Below, one piece after another: positions 20,173 to 28,874 of a stretch of DNA of 64,000 nucleotides (its first letter is position 1; every line of letters begins with the position of its first letter). The notes beneath the pieces are model-generated. The model was not told where the DNA came from. It ran no database searches and saw nothing but the letters and a program-made list of their open reading frames with translations. This DNA comes from Citricoccus sp. SGAir0253 (GTDB lineage Bacteria > Actinomycetota > Actinomycetes > Actinomycetales > Micrococcaceae), in the NCBI RefSeq assembly GCF_005877055.1, contig NZ_CP039424.1:2232001-2296000 (forward strand). Reading direction: 5' to 3'. Made by a program: the position numbers and the translations under genes.

Positions 20173-20601
20173 TCAGTCCCCGGGGACGAACTCCCCGTGG
20201 CCGGCCACGCGCAGCCCGGCGCGGATCCTCTCGGCCGCCTCGTCCAGGTCCTCCGGCTCGGGGTGGTTGTCCACGTTCGACAGGTCGAAGTCCTCGAGGG
20301 AGTTCGAGGGCCAGACGTGGACGTGCAGGTGCGGGATCTCGTAGCCGGCGATCATGAGCCCCGCCCGGTGGGCCTCGAACGCCTCCACCTGGACCGCGCC
20401 GATCACCTGGGCGACGCGGACGAGGTGGGCCACCAGTTCCGGGTCCGCCTCCGTCCACTTGTCCACCTCGGCCCGCGGCACCACGAGGGTGTGGCCGGGG
20501 GTCATCGGCCCGATGGACAGGAACGCGGCGCACGTCTCGTCCCTCCAGACGAAGCGGCCGGGCAGGTCCCCGTCGAGGATGCGGGTGAAGACGGTGCTCA
20601 T
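20173..20601 (-). CDS. HIT family protein (histidine triad hydrolase)
   Basis: A 142-residue nucleotide-binding protein of the histidine triad superfamily, acting as a nucleotidyl hydrolase or transferase. The catalytic triad reads PHLHVHVWP at about residues 88-96. MTPGHTLVVPRAEVDKW in the N-terminal half is typical of the family. ATG at 20601 has GAAGGAGACC upstream. It is convergent with hrpA and lies downstream of the sulfurtransferase gene across a 266-nt gap that contains an 18-bp tandem repeat. Confidence 0.93.
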   Translation of the reverse strand: MSTVFTRILDGDLPGRFVWRDETCAAFLSIGPMTPGHTLVVPRAEVDKWTEADPELVAHLVRVAQVIGAVQVEAFEAHRAGLMIAGYEIPHLHVHVWPSNSLEDFDLSNVDNHPEPEDLDEAAERIRAGLRVAGHGEFVPGD

Positions 20602-20726
20602 GGTGTGGTCTCCTTCAGCGGTCGGGGTCGGGGTGGAGCGCGGGGCGACGGGCCGGGCGTCCCCGGCGGGGACGCCGTCGCCGCCGTCCGTACCGCCATC
20701 ATGCCCCACGGGGCGGTGCTGCCGAT

Positions 20727-20774
20727 CGGCACCGTCCTCCTGGTCGGCACCGTCCTCCTGGTCGGCACCGTCCT
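20727..20774. repeat. 18-bp tandem repeat, 2.7 copies, intergenic
   Basis: The unit CGGCACCGTCCTCCTGGT occurs at 20727-20744 and 20745-20762, with a 12-base partial third copy at 20763-20774. It lies in the gap between the sulfurtransferase and HIT genes. The gap is otherwise GC-rich with no other recognisable element. The unit is a multiple of three but no credible gene covers it. Confidence 0.85.
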
Positions 20775-20867
20775 GCCGGGCCGTCCGGCGCGGACGGATG
20801 CCGTCGCGCGCGAGGGCCGCCTCGACTGCGCCGCGCGGCACGGGCAGCGGTCCCCGCGGGGCGGGTG

Positions 20868-21788
20868 TCACGGCCGGTCCCCGGTGGCCACGGGCCGGCC
20901 GGGGGTGTTGGACCAGGCCGACCAGGATCCCGGGTACAACGCCGCCTCGTAGCCGGCCACCTGCAGGGCGGCCACCTCGTGGGCCGCCGTCACGCCGGAG
21001 CCGCAGTAGGCGCCCACGGGGACCCCGCCGTCGGCGCCGAGGGCACGGAACCGGGCGGCCAGCTCCTCGGCCGGCCGGAAGCGTCCCCGCGCGTCCACGT
21101 TCTCGCTCGTGGGGGCGCTCACCGCGCCGGGGATGTGCCCGGCCCGCGGGTCCAGGGGCTCCTCGTCGCCGCGGTAGCGCGCCGCGGCCCGGGCGTCCAG
21201 CAGCAGGCCGTCGCCGGGCAGGGCCGCCGCGGCGTCCATGTCCAGCACGGGCATCCGCCCCCACGAGGTGCGGGCCGTGCCGGGCACGGGGATCACGTCC
21301 CCGGCCTGCAGCGGCAGCCCGGCCTGGCGCCACGCCGCGAGGCCGCCGTCGAGCAGGAAGGTGCGCTCGATCCCGGCGTGGCGCAGCAGCCACCAGGCGC
21401 GCGCCGCGGAGGTGCCCTGGGCGTCGTCGTAGACCACCACGGTGTCGCCGTCGTCGATGCCCAGCATGCGCACGGTCTCCCCGAAGCGGTCCGGGTCCGG
21501 CAGCGGGTGCCGGCCCTCGCGCGGGCCGCCGTGGCCGGAGAGCTGGCCGTCCATGCTCACGTACACGGCCCCGGGCAGGTGGCCGCACAGGTACTCGGCG
21601 TGCCCGGAGCCGCCGCCCAGGGCGGTCCAGCGCACGTCGAGCAGCTTCAGTGCCTCCGGTCCGGGCGCCGGTTCGGCGGGCACGAACCCCGTCCGGGGGG
21701 ACCCACCGCCGGCGGGGGCCTGCCCCTGCCAGGCGGCGACGGTCGCGGCGTCCACGAGCACGGGCGCGGCCCCGGTCAGCCGATCCAC
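20868..21788 (-). CDS. Two-domain sulfurtransferase (rhodanese)
   Basis: A 306-residue thiosulfate or 3-mercaptopyruvate sulfurtransferase. The N-terminal rhodanese domain has CGHLPGAVYVSMD but a non-catalytic loop. The C-terminal domain carries the catalytic Cys262 in AYCGSGVTA. GTG at 21788 is chosen because GGAGGGGGAG lies just upstream; this makes a 13-nt overlap with the metallo-hydrolase stop and suggests coupling. It could serve sulfur transfer or cyanide detoxification. Confidence 0.9.
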   Translation of the reverse strand: MDRLTGAAPVLVDAATVAAWQGQAPAGGGSPRTGFVPAEPAPGPEALKLLDVRWTALGGGSGHAEYLCGHLPGAVYVSMDGQLSGHGGPREGRHPLPDPDRFGETVRMLGIDDGDTVVVYDDAQGTSAARAWWLLRHAGIERTFLLDGGLAAWRQAGLPLQAGDVIPVPGTARTSWGRMPVLDMDAAAALPGDGLLLDARAAARYRGDEEPLDPRAGHIPGAVSAPTSENVDARGRFRPAEELAARFRALGADGGVPVGAYCGSGVTAAHEVAALQVAGYEAALYPGSWSAWSNTPGRPVATGDRP

Positions 21789-22456
21789 GTGCTCTCCCCC
21801 TCCTCCAGCACGGTCAGCACGGCACCGTAGCGCTCGGCGAAGGTGCCCGCGTGGCCGCGGTACATCGGCAGCCCGCGGCCGTTGAGCAGGCCGTCGTGGA
21901 CGGGCACGGCCTGCCGCGGGCGGACGGCCGTGATGAAGTCGACCATCTCCGCGAGCTTGGACCACGGGGCACTCAGCGGGACCAGGAGGGTGTCCGGCGG
22001 CGGGCCGGCGGGCACCACGTAGCTGTCCCCGGGGTGGTAGACGAGCCCGTCCACGAGGTACCCGGTGTTGGCGACCACGGGGATCTGCGGGTGGATCACC
22101 GCGTGCTGGCCGCCCAGGGTGCGCACGGCGAAGCCCGCCGTCTCGAACTCCTCGCCCGGACCGGTGGCGATGACCCGCCCCGCGTCCACGCCCGCCGCGC
22201 CGGCGGCGGAGGCGAGCCGGGCGGCCGCGGCGGCGGGGGCGCGCACCGTGACGGCCGGGTGGGCGGCGAGGTGCGCGAGCACGGGGCCGTCGTCCAGGTG
22301 GTCGGCGTGCTCGTGGGTGACGAGCACGTGCTCCACGCCCTCCAGGGCCGCGGGGACGTCCGTGAAGGTCCCCGGATCGATCACCAGCCGCCGGCCGTCC
22401 TTCTCCAGGCGCACGCACGCGTGGCCGAACTTCGTCAGCGAGATCTGGGAATGCAC
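21776..22456 (-). CDS. MBL-fold metal-dependent hydrolase
   Basis: A 226-residue metallo-beta-lactamase fold protein of the UlaG/UPF0173-like type. The metal-binding motif is THEHADHLDD near residue 49, with GGQHAVIHPQIP and YHPGDSYVVP further on. The substrate is unknown. GTG at 22456 is chosen because TACGCT ends six bases before it and there is no ribosome site. It forms a two-gene unit with the overlapping sulfurtransferase. Confidence 0.88.
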   Translation of the reverse strand: MHSQISLTKFGHACVRLEKDGRRLVIDPGTFTDVPAALEGVEHVLVTHEHADHLDDGPVLAHLAAHPAVTVRAPAAAAARLASAAGAAGVDAGRVIATGPGEEFETAGFAVRTLGGQHAVIHPQIPVVANTGYLVDGLVYHPGDSYVVPAGPPPDTLLVPLSAPWSKLAEMVDFITAVRPRQAVPVHDGLLNGRGLPMYRGHAGTFAERYGAVLTVLEEGESTWIG

Positions 22457-22468
22457 CCGTCCAGCGTA
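22457..22468 (-). promoter_or_regulatory. Leaderless-type promoter of the metallo-hydrolase gene
   Basis: Minus strand: TACGCT (22468-22463), then GGACGG, then GTG. The six-base spacer equals the one before aroA (TATCGT-GGACGG-GTG), even in sequence. Confidence 0.55.
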
Positions 22469-22661
22469 GCCCCGACCGCCACGCCCCGGCAGCACCCCCG
22501 ACGGCCCGGGCGCCCGACGCCCCGGGTCAGGAGCCGGTCGGCCCCCCACCGGGACGTGACCGGGATCCGGTCCGGCCGCGGTCGATCCTCGATGACGGCC
22601 CGGCCAGGGCCAGGCCGGGCGCGAGCGCCCGCGGCCCGGGACCCGGCCCGGCACGCGCTGG

Positions 22662-22667
22662 TAGCCT
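22662..22667 (+). promoter_or_regulatory. -10 box of the zur gene
   Basis: TAGCCT ends nine bases before the ATG of the Fur-family gene with no ribosome site between, so the message is probably leaderless or nearly so. Confidence 0.5.
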
Positions 22668-22676
22668 TGACCCTCG

Positions 22677-23123
22677 ATGGAAGCCGGACCCGACCAGACC
22701 TCCCCCACCCCGACGCCGCCGACCGCCCGGGCTCCCCGGGGACGGTCCACCCGGCAGAAGACGGCGGTGAACCGCGCCCTGGACGAGCTGCGCGACTTCG
22801 TCAGCGCCCGGGAGCTGTTCGACGTCCTGCGCGAGCGCGGCGAGCAGGTCTCGCTGGCCACGGTGTACCGCGTCCTGCAGCAGCAGCAGCAGGAGGGCAC
22901 CGTGGACGTGCTGAACCCGGACGACGGCGAGTCGTTGTTCCGGCGCTGCGAGGCGCAGGACCACCATCACCACCTGGTCTGCCGCCGCTGCGGCCGGGCC
23001 GTGGAGATCGAGGCCCCCGCGGTGGAGCGGTGGACCGAGCGGATCGCGGGCGAGCACGGCTTCACCGACGTGGAGCACACCGTGGAGATCTACGGGACCT
23101 GCCCCGACTGTTCCCGCTCCTGA
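22677..23123 (+). CDS. zur: Fur-family metalloregulator, probably Zur
   Basis: A 148-residue DNA-binding repressor. The winged helix spans about residues 25-90 (FVSARELFDVLRERGEQVSLATVYR). The dimerisation and metal domain follows, with DHHHHLVCRRCG and a C-terminal CPDC, giving the paired CxxC structural zinc site. Assignment as Zur rather than Fur comes from context: it is convergent with and overlaps the 3' end of znuC, and twin Zur-like operators precede znuA. The overlap with znuC is 34 nt. Confidence 0.88.
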   Translation: MEAGPDQTSPTPTPPTARAPRGRSTRQKTAVNRALDELRDFVSARELFDVLRERGEQVSLATVYRVLQQQQQEGTVDVLNPDDGESLFRRCEAQDHHHHLVCRRCGRAVEIEAPAVERWTERIAGEHGFTDVEHTVEIYGTCPDCSRS

Positions 23124-23908
23124 GCCTCCGGCGGGCCGCAGTCCGGGTCCACCAGCAATGGCGTGGCGGAGCGGTGCAGCGAGCCCAGGCCGTACACGTC
23201 CTCCAGGTTCCGGCGCGTCATCACGGCGGCCGGGGGTCCCGAGGCCACCACGCGGCCGTTCACCAGGATGACGTGGTCCGCCGCCCCGGCCTCCTCGAGG
23301 TCGTGGGTCGTCAGCACCACGGAGTGCCCGTGGTCCGTCTCCGCGTGGATGATCCGGTCGATGGTCCGCGCCGAGGTGATGTCCAGTCCGGTCATCGGCT
23401 CGTCGAGCATGAGCACCTCGTGGCCCTGGGCCAGTCCCTGGGCCACGTAGACGCGCTGGCGCTGGCCCCCCGAGAGCTCCTCGAGGTGGCGGCCGGCCAG
23501 GTCGGCCACGTCCATCTGCTCCAGCGCGGCCCGGACGGCCTCCCGGTCCGCCCGCCCGAAGGGGCGCAGCCAGCCGCGAGCCGGGTACCGGCCCATCCGC
23601 ACGACGTCGCGCACGGTCATCGGGGTGCCCACCGGGAACACGACCGACTGCATGACGTAGGAGATCCGCCGGCGGTTGGCCCGCGCGGAGCCGCCCAGCA
23701 CCTGCAGGGAGCCCGACGTCGGCTCCAGCACCCCCGCGATCGCCTGCAGCAGGGTGGACTTGCCCGAGCCGTTGGGCCCGATCACGGCGGTCACCCCGCC
23801 CAGCGGCACCCGGAAGGTGGAGGCGGCCAGGGCCACGTGGTGGCCGTGCGAGAGGACCAGGTCCCTCGCCTCGACCAGCGGCCCGCCCGGCGTCGTCGCG
23901 GCGCTCAC
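23090..23908 (-). CDS. znuC: Zinc ABC transporter ATP-binding protein
   Basis: A 272-residue ATPase of the metal ABC family. Walker A is GPNGSGKST near residue 39, the signature LSGGQRQRV, and Walker B VLMLDEPMTGLD. GTG at 23908 overlaps the permease stop (GTGA) and follows GGAGGTGGGTCC. The last 34 nt overlap zur on the other strand, so the two transcripts can pair at their 3' ends. Confidence 0.92.
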   Translation of the reverse strand: MSAATTPGGPLVEARDLVLSHGHHVALAASTFRVPLGGVTAVIGPNGSGKSTLLQAIAGVLEPTSGSLQVLGGSARANRRRISYVMQSVVFPVGTPMTVRDVVRMGRYPARGWLRPFGRADREAVRAALEQMDVADLAGRHLEELSGGQRQRVYVAQGLAQGHEVLMLDEPMTGLDITSARTIDRIIHAETDHGHSVVLTTHDLEEAGAADHVILVNGRVVASGPPAAVMTRRNLEDVYGLGSLHRSATPLLVDPDCGPPEAQEREQSGQVP

Positions 23909-24873
23909 GGACCCACCTCCCCGGCCGGCCGCGGCGCGGCGACGGGACCCGGGGCCGAGCCCCCCGGGGCGACGGAGGCGGGGACGGCGGGTCCCGGGGC
24001 GGCGATCTCCGGGGCGAGCACGCCGCGTCCCCCACCGCGGCGGCCCGAACGGCGGCGCAGCACGCGCACCGCCTCGCGGACCGCGAGGACCACGAAGAAC
24101 AGGACGATGGGCGTCAGCGCCATCGTCGCCGACCCCGCCGTGCCCCAGTGGTAGCTCAGGGACAGGCCCACGGCCACGGAGGCCATCGCGATGCCCACCG
24201 ACCAGGCGAACATGGCCGGCACCGAGCGGGACACCAGGGCCGCCGTGGCCGGCGGGCCCACCAGCAGGCCGAAGACGAGCATGGTGCCCACGGCCTGGAA
24301 GCTGCCGATCACGGCCGTGGCGATGAGCACCAGCAGCAGCCCGTGCGTCAGCCGGGGGTGCAGGCCCAGGGAGCGCGCCTTGGCCGGGGAGAAGGACAGC
24401 GCCATCAGGGGACGGTAGAGCAGGGCGGCGAACAGGACCACCACGACGGCCAGCACGGACTGGATCCGGATGTCCGCCCAGGTCACCCCGAGGGCGTCGC
24501 CGAAGAGGATCGCCGTGAGGGAGCCCGTGTACGACTCCGAGCGGGAGATGATCACCACGCCCAGGGCCATCATGCCCACGAAGAGCAGGCCGATGGAGGT
24601 GTCCTCCTTCAGGGTAGTGGTCCGGTAGACCAGCTGCATCCCGCCGACCATGGCCGCGGCCGCCACGGCGGCCCCCGCGTACGGGGAGAACCCGAACAGC
24701 ACGGCGGCGGCGATCCCGGGGATCACCCCGTGGACGAAGGCGTCCCCGAAGAAGCTCATCCCGCGCAGCACCAGCCAGACCCCGACCACGGAGCACATGA
24801 CGGCGGCGACCAGCCCGCCCACGAGGGCGCGCTGCTGGAAGCCCAGGGCGAAGGGCTCGATCAACCAGTCCAC
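23905..24873 (-). CDS. znuB: Zinc ABC transporter permease
   Basis: A 322-residue metal-permease with about eight membrane segments and the family stretch MSFFGDAFVHGVIPGIAAA at about residue 39. The last 45 residues are a Pro/Ala/Gly-rich cytoplasmic tail. GTG at 24873 has TAGGGT ending seven bases upstream, which suggests its own leaderless promoter in addition to read-through from znuA 67 nt upstream. Confidence 0.92.
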   Translation of the reverse strand: MDWLIEPFALGFQQRALVGGLVAAVMCSVVGVWLVLRGMSFFGDAFVHGVIPGIAAAVLFGFSPYAGAAVAAAAMVGGMQLVYRTTTLKEDTSIGLLFVGMMALGVVIISRSESYTGSLTAILFGDALGVTWADIRIQSVLAVVVVLFAALLYRPLMALSFSPAKARSLGLHPRLTHGLLLVLIATAVIGSFQAVGTMLVFGLLVGPPATAALVSRSVPAMFAWSVGIAMASVAVGLSLSYHWGTAGSATMALTPIVLFFVVLAVREAVRVLRRRSGRRGGGRGVLAPEIAAPGPAVPASVAPGGSAPGPVAAPRPAGEVGP

Positions 24874-24886
24874 GGCGACCACCCTA
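24874..24886 (-). promoter_or_regulatory. Leaderless-type promoter of znuB
   Basis: Minus strand: TAGGGT (24886-24881), GGTCGCC, then GTG. It would allow znuBC to be made separately from znuA. Confidence 0.5.
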
Positions 24887-24940
24887 GTGCCCGCTCGCCG
24901 CACCGGACCCGGGGGCGGCGACGCCGTCCGGAGGTCCCGG

Positions 24941-26122
24941 TCACGAGAGCGCGTCCGCGAGGGTCTTCGCGTTGGTGACCATGGCCTCCGCGTAGTCCTC
25001 CGCCCCGGAGCCCGGGCCTCCCACGCCGCCCTCGTAGAGCTCGACCACGGGGACCCCGCCGCCCGTCTCGGCCGCCAGGGCCGGGATGAGCCGGTTGCCG
25101 GACCCGGCGCTCATGACGAGGGCGTCCACGCCCTCCCGCTCGACCCGGTCGACGAGGCCGGCCAGGCGCTCCGAGGACGGCTCGGAGTCGGTGGACCCGC
25201 CCGGGACGACCACGCCGGCGACCTCGAAGCCGTAGGCGTCGGCGAAGTAGGCATAGGCGTCATGGTCCGTCAGCAGCGTGCGCCGGTCCTCGGGGATCCC
25301 GGCCAGGATCTCGCGGATCTGCCCGTCGGCCTCCTCCAGGGCCGAGCGCTCCTGCCGGCCGCAGTCGGCGTAGGCGTCGTCGCCGGTGGCCTCGGCCAGC
25401 GCGTCGCCGATCACCTCGGCCGCCCGCGCCATGCGCGCCACGTCCATCCAGACGTGCGGGTCCTCGTCACCGTGCGCCGCGTGCTCCTCGGCCGTCTCCC
25501 CCGCGTGGGCGTCCTCGGCCTCGTCGGCGTGCGCCGCGTGCTCCTCGGCCGTCTCCCCCGCGTGGGCGTCCTCGGCCTCGTCGGCGTGCGCCGCGTGCTC
25601 CTCGGCGGTCTCCCCCGCGTGGGCGTCCTCGGCCTCGTCGGCGTGCGCCGCGTGCTCCTCGGCGGTCTCCCCCGCGTGCTCGCCGGTGAGCTCCTCGGAC
25701 GGCTCCTCGGCGTAGGGCAGCGGGTCCAGCTCGGGGGCGACCTCGAGCACTCGCGCCCCGTCCGCCGTGGCGTTCTCCAGCGCCGAGGCCATCCCCGACT
25801 CCAGGCCGAGGCCGTTGGCCACCACCAGCTCGGCCCCCGCCATCTCGGCGACCTGCCGGGAGGAGGGCGAGAAGTCGTGCGGGTCGTCACCGGGACCCAT
25901 CAACGTGGTGGACCCGGTCCCGGCGCACGCGGTGACGTCCGCCAGGACACTGCCCAGCTGCGTGGTGGTCGCCACGGCCACGGGCTCGCCCGCGGCCTCC
26001 CCGCCCCCCGCGGTGTCCCCGGAGGCCCCTCCGTCCGCGCAGGACGTGACGGTGAGCAGGGTGACGGCCGCGAGGCCCAGGGCGGGCATCAGCCGGCGGT
26101 CGCGGCGGGGGCGGTGGGGCAT
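24941..26122 (-). CDS. znuA: Zinc-binding lipoprotein ZnuA with repeated His-rich loop
   Basis: A 393-residue cluster A-I metal-binding lipoprotein. The lipobox is VTSC with cysteine near residue 28. The TroA-like fold includes GPGDDPHDFSPS and DPHVWMD, and TDHDAYAYFADAYGF in the C-terminal lobe. Between the lobes a 19-residue unit, HAGETAEEHAAHADEAEDA, is repeated three times plus a partial fourth, giving a loop rich in His, Glu and Asp. His-rich loops are typical of zinc-specific ZnuA, which supports zinc over manganese. ATG at 26122 has GGAGGAT upstream. Confidence 0.93.
   Translation of the reverse strand: MPHRPRRDRRLMPALGLAAVTLLTVTSCADGGASGDTAGGGEAAGEPVAVATTTQLGSVLADVTACAGTGSTTLMGPGDDPHDFSPSSRQVAEMAGAELVVANGLGLESGMASALENATADGARVLEVAPELDPLPYAEEPSEELTGEHAGETAEEHAAHADEAEDAHAGETAEEHAAHADEAEDAHAGETAEEHAAHADEAEDAHAGETAEEHAAHGDEDPHVWMDVARMARAAEVIGDALAEATGDDAYADCGRQERSALEEADGQIREILAGIPEDRRTLLTDHDAYAYFADAYGFEVAGVVVPGGSTDSEPSSERLAGLVDRVEREGVDALVMSAGSGNRLIPALAAETGGGVPVVELYEGGVGGPGSGAEDYAEAMVTNAKTLADALS
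25472..25680. repeat. 57-bp in-frame tandem repeat inside znuA
   Basis: Copies start at 25472, 25529, 25586 and 25643 (exact 57-bp period; the last is partial). The first two copies read ggccgtctcc where the last two read ggcggtctcc, so the array probably grew by duplicating blocks. Each unit adds three to four histidines to the protein loop. Confidence 0.95.
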
Positions 26123-26146
26123 GGCGGGATCCTCCGGGATCGGACG

Positions 26147-26197
26147 GTTATTGCGAATCGTTGTCAAGAATATCAGGTGCGACTCGTTCGCAATAAC
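26147..26197 (-). promoter_or_regulatory. Twin Zur-like operators and znuA promoter
   Basis: Two 17-bp imperfect dyads, TTGCGAATCGTTGTCAA (26151-26167) and GTGCGACTCGTTCGCAA (26177-26193), fit TTG-N2-AA-N3-TT-N2-CAA. They face each other so that the outer 11 bases form a perfect inverted repeat, GTTATTGCGAA (26147-26157) with its complement at 26187-26197. On the minus strand the inner box supplies TTGACA, and TCCGAT lies 17 nt further on as a possible -10. Bound Zur should block RNA polymerase. Confidence 0.75.
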
Positions 26198-26284
26198 ACC
26201 GGCGGTCCGGGCGGGCGGCGGGTGCCCCGTCACGGGGCCCCGCCCCCCGGGGGGCAGGCCCGGCCCGCGGCCGCGGGACCGGCC

Positions 26285-27370
26285 TCAGCCCTCGGCGCCG
26301 GCCGCCCGCGGGTGGCGCAGGCGGTACGGGTTGCTCGACTGCGTGGCGTCGTGGATCTCGCCCACGAGCACCTCGAGCACGTCCTCGAGGAACAGCACGC
26401 CCACCGTCCGGCCCGTGGCCGAGATGACCCGGGCCAGGTGCGAGCCGGTCCGCTGCATGAGCGAGAGCGCGTCCTCGATCTCGTCCTGCACCCCCACGTT
26501 GGCCAGCGAGCGCACCTTGGTCACCGGCACCGGCTCGCGGTAGCGCTCCGAGGGGACCGTCATGACGTCCTTGAGGTGGAGGTAGCCCGTGTACGAGCCG
26601 TCCGCGTCCTCGAGCACGAAGCGGGAGAACCCGGTCCGGCCGACGGCCCGCTCGAAGGCCTGCGGCGAGACGTCGGCCGGCAGGGTGACGAGCTGGGAGT
26701 CCGGGACCATCACCGCCTCGGCGGTGTAGTCCGAGAACTCCAGGGCGCCGGAGAGCAGCCCCGAGCCGTCGTCCACGAGGCCCGTGCGCGTGGACTCGGC
26801 CACGATCGACTGCACCTCCTCGAGCGTGTAGGTGGAGTTCACCTCGTCCTGGGGCTCCACCCTCAGCGCACGCAGGATGACGTTGGCCGACCAGTTCAGC
26901 AGCACGATCACCGGGTGCAGCACCCGGTTGAGCCACACCAGCGGGGTCGCCAGCAGCAGGACGGCCTTGTCGGCCAGGGACACGGCCGCGTTCTTCGGGA
27001 CCATCTCGCCGAAGGTGACGTGCAGGAAGGTGACCACCAGCAGGGCGATGACGAACGCGGAGACATCCGCGACCGCCGTCGGGACCCCCACCGCCTCCAG
27101 CGGGGTGACCAGCAGGTGGTGCAGGGCGGGCTCGGACACGTTGAGGATCAGCAGCGAGCACACGGTGATGCCGAGCTGGCACACCGCGAGCATCTGGCTG
27201 ACGTGCTCCATGGCGAACAGCGCCGTGCGCGCGCGCCCCGAGCCGGCCTCGGCCCGCGGCTCGATCTGGCTGCGCCGGGCGCCCATGACGGCGAACTCCC
27301 CGGCGACGAAGAAGGCGTTGGCCGCGAGCAGCACGACCAGCCACAGGATGCCGACGACGTCCTGGCTCAT
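26285..27370 (-). CDS. CNNM/CorC family protein (DUF21-CBS)
   Basis: A 361-residue membrane protein. The N-terminal DUF21 domain has four hydrophobic segments within about residues 1-170 and contains HVTFGEMVPKN. A CBS pair follows (about 205-335). It is the shorter of two tandem paralogues and lacks an obvious C-terminal CorC_HlyC domain. ATG at 27370 overlaps the stop of the upstream paralogue. Members of the family are linked to Mg2+ or Co2+ efflux; the ion is not shown here. Confidence 0.9.
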   Translation of the reverse strand: MSQDVVGILWLVVLLAANAFFVAGEFAVMGARRSQIEPRAEAGSGRARTALFAMEHVSQMLAVCQLGITVCSLLILNVSEPALHHLLVTPLEAVGVPTAVADVSAFVIALLVVTFLHVTFGEMVPKNAAVSLADKAVLLLATPLVWLNRVLHPVIVLLNWSANVILRALRVEPQDEVNSTYTLEEVQSIVAESTRTGLVDDGSGLLSGALEFSDYTAEAVMVPDSQLVTLPADVSPQAFERAVGRTGFSRFVLEDADGSYTGYLHLKDVMTVPSERYREPVPVTKVRSLANVGVQDEIEDALSLMQRTGSHLARVISATGRTVGVLFLEDVLEVLVGEIHDATQSSNPYRLRHPRAAGAEG

Positions 27371-28713
27371 CGGGCCACCTCCCCGTTCGCGGCCGCGCCC
27401 GGGGCGGTCCGGGGCTCGGGCGCCGCGGGGATGAACTTGACGCGGTCCACCCGCCGGCCGTCCATGCGCTCCACCACGAGGGTGCCGCCGTCGGCCTCGA
27501 CCGCGTCCCCGACCTCGGCCACGCGGCCCAGCCGGGCCATCACGTAGCCGCCGACGGTGTCGTAGGAGCCATCCTCCGGGACCCTGAGGCCGGTGACCTG
27601 GGCCCCGACCTCGTCCGGGCGCATGAGCCCGGGGAAGTACCACTTGCCGGAGGCGGTCTGGAGCACGCCGGGGGTGACCCGGTCGTGCTCGTCCGAGACC
27701 TCGCCGACGATCTCCTCCACGAGGTCCTCGAGCGTGACCATGCCGGCGGTGCCCCCGTACTCGTCCACGACCATGGCGACCTGCAGGCTGGCCGAGCGCA
27801 GCTCGCCCAGCAGCTGGTCCAGGTGCACGGTCTCGGGCACGCGCCCCACGTCGGTCATGATGGTCGCCGCCACGAGCTCGGCCCGCTTGGCCCGCGGCAC
27901 CGCCACGGCCTTCTTCACGTGCAGCACGCCGCGCACGTCGTCCGGGGACTCCCCGATGACCGGGAACCGGGAGTAGCCGGTGCGCCGGGCGATGTCGATG
28001 ACCGAGTCCAGCGGCTCGTCCGCCGCGATCGACTCCATGCGGATGCGGGGGGTCATGACGTCGGAGGCGGTGCGGTCCGAGAACCGCAGGGTGCGGTCCA
28101 CGAAGGTCGCGGTCTTGGCGTCCAGGGTCCCCATCTCGGCCGAGCGGCGCACGAGCGAGGACAGCTCGTCCGGGGTGCGGGCGCCGGAGATCTCCTCCTT
28201 GGCCTCCATCCCGAACAGGTGCAGCACGCGGTTGGAGAAGCCGTTGAGGACGAAGATCACCGGCCGGAAGACGGCGGTGAACACGAGCTGGGGACGGGCC
28301 AGGGCACGGCCCACCTGCATCGCCCGGGCGATCGAGAGGTTCTTGGGCACCAGCTCGCCGATCAGCATCGACAGCAGGGTTGCCACCACCATGGCGACCA
28401 CGAGCGAGACCACGGTGGCCGAGGCCGCGGGCACGCCCCACGCCGTCAGCGGCCCGGCCAGCAGCGCCCCGAGGGAGGGCTCCATGAGGTAGCCGGTCAG
28501 CAGCGTGGTCAGGGTGATGCCGAGCTGGCACGCCGAGAGCTGGGTGGAGAGGGACTTCAGGCAGCGCAGCAGCGGTTCGGCCCCGCGGTCGCCCTCGTCC
28601 ACGAGCCGCTGCACGGTCGGGACGTCCAGGGCGATCATCGAGAACTCGACGGCCACGAAGAAGCCGGTGCCCAGGATGAGCAGCAGGCCGAGGCCCAGCA
28701 GGAGCCATTCCAC
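27367..28713 (-). CDS. CNNM/CorC family protein (DUF21-CBS-CorC_HlyC)
   Basis: A 448-residue paralogue of the downstream gene. It has a DUF21 domain (about 1-190, with [18 protein letters not shown]), a CBS pair (about 205-340, ending [24 protein letters not shown]) and a C-terminal CorC_HlyC domain. The start is GTG at 28713 with GGGGGTGAG upstream. Family members act in divalent cation efflux or Mg2+ homeostasis. A possible short leader frame ends two nt before the start codon. Confidence 0.9.
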   Translation of the reverse strand: MEWLLLGLGLLLILGTGFFVAVEFSMIALDVPTVQRLVDEGDRGAEPLLRCLKSLSTQLSACQLGITLTTLLTGYLMEPSLGALLAGPLTAWGVPAASATVVSLVVAMVVATLLSMLIGELVPKNLSIARAMQVGRALARPQLVFTAVFRPVIFVLNGFSNRVLHLFGMEAKEEISGARTPDELSSLVRRSAEMGTLDAKTATFVDRTLRFSDRTASDVMTPRIRMESIAADEPLDSVIDIARRTGYSRFPVIGESPDDVRGVLHVKKAVAVPRAKRAELVAATIMTDVGRVPETVHLDQLLGELRSASLQVAMVVDEYGGTAGMVTLEDLVEEIVGEVSDEHDRVTPGVLQTASGKWYFPGLMRPDEVGAQVTGLRVPEDGSYDTVGGYVMARLGRVAEVGDAVEADGGTLVVERMDGRRVDRVKFIPAAPEPRTAPGAAANGEVAR

Positions 28714-28715
28714 GG

Positions 28716-28865
28716 TCAGCGCTCACCCCCGGCGGTCGTCACGCCGACGACGGCCCCGGGGGCCGGACCGACGGGGTGGGGTGAGCACGTACTGGAGGGC
28801 TCCGTTCCGGCCACGGCGCCCGAGGCGCGGCGGCGGGAGGTGGCACCGGATCGGTGTCTGTCCAT
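28716..28865 (-). CDS. Possible 49-codon leader peptide before the CNNM genes
   Basis: Minus strand: TATACT (28880-28875) is followed after nine bases by ATG at 28865 and an open frame of 49 codons that begins MDRHRSGATSRRR and ends TTAGGER, with its TGA ending two nt before the GTG of the CNNM gene. Its last codons contain the GGGGGTGAG ribosome site of that gene. The peptide has no recognised domain. It may be a translated leader, or simply an open stretch in a GC-rich 5' UTR. Confidence 0.3.
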   Translation of the reverse strand: MDRHRSGATSRRRASGAVAGTEPSSTCSPHPVGPAPGAVVGVTTAGGER

Positions 28866-28874
28866 GGTGCCCCC

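Noticed and set aside
20602-20867. N-terminal extension of the HIT protein through the 18-bp repeats
   Set aside because: The frame stays open upstream, giving a GADQED-like repeat, but the HIT fold starts at MSTVFTRIL and a clear GAAGGAG site precedes that ATG.
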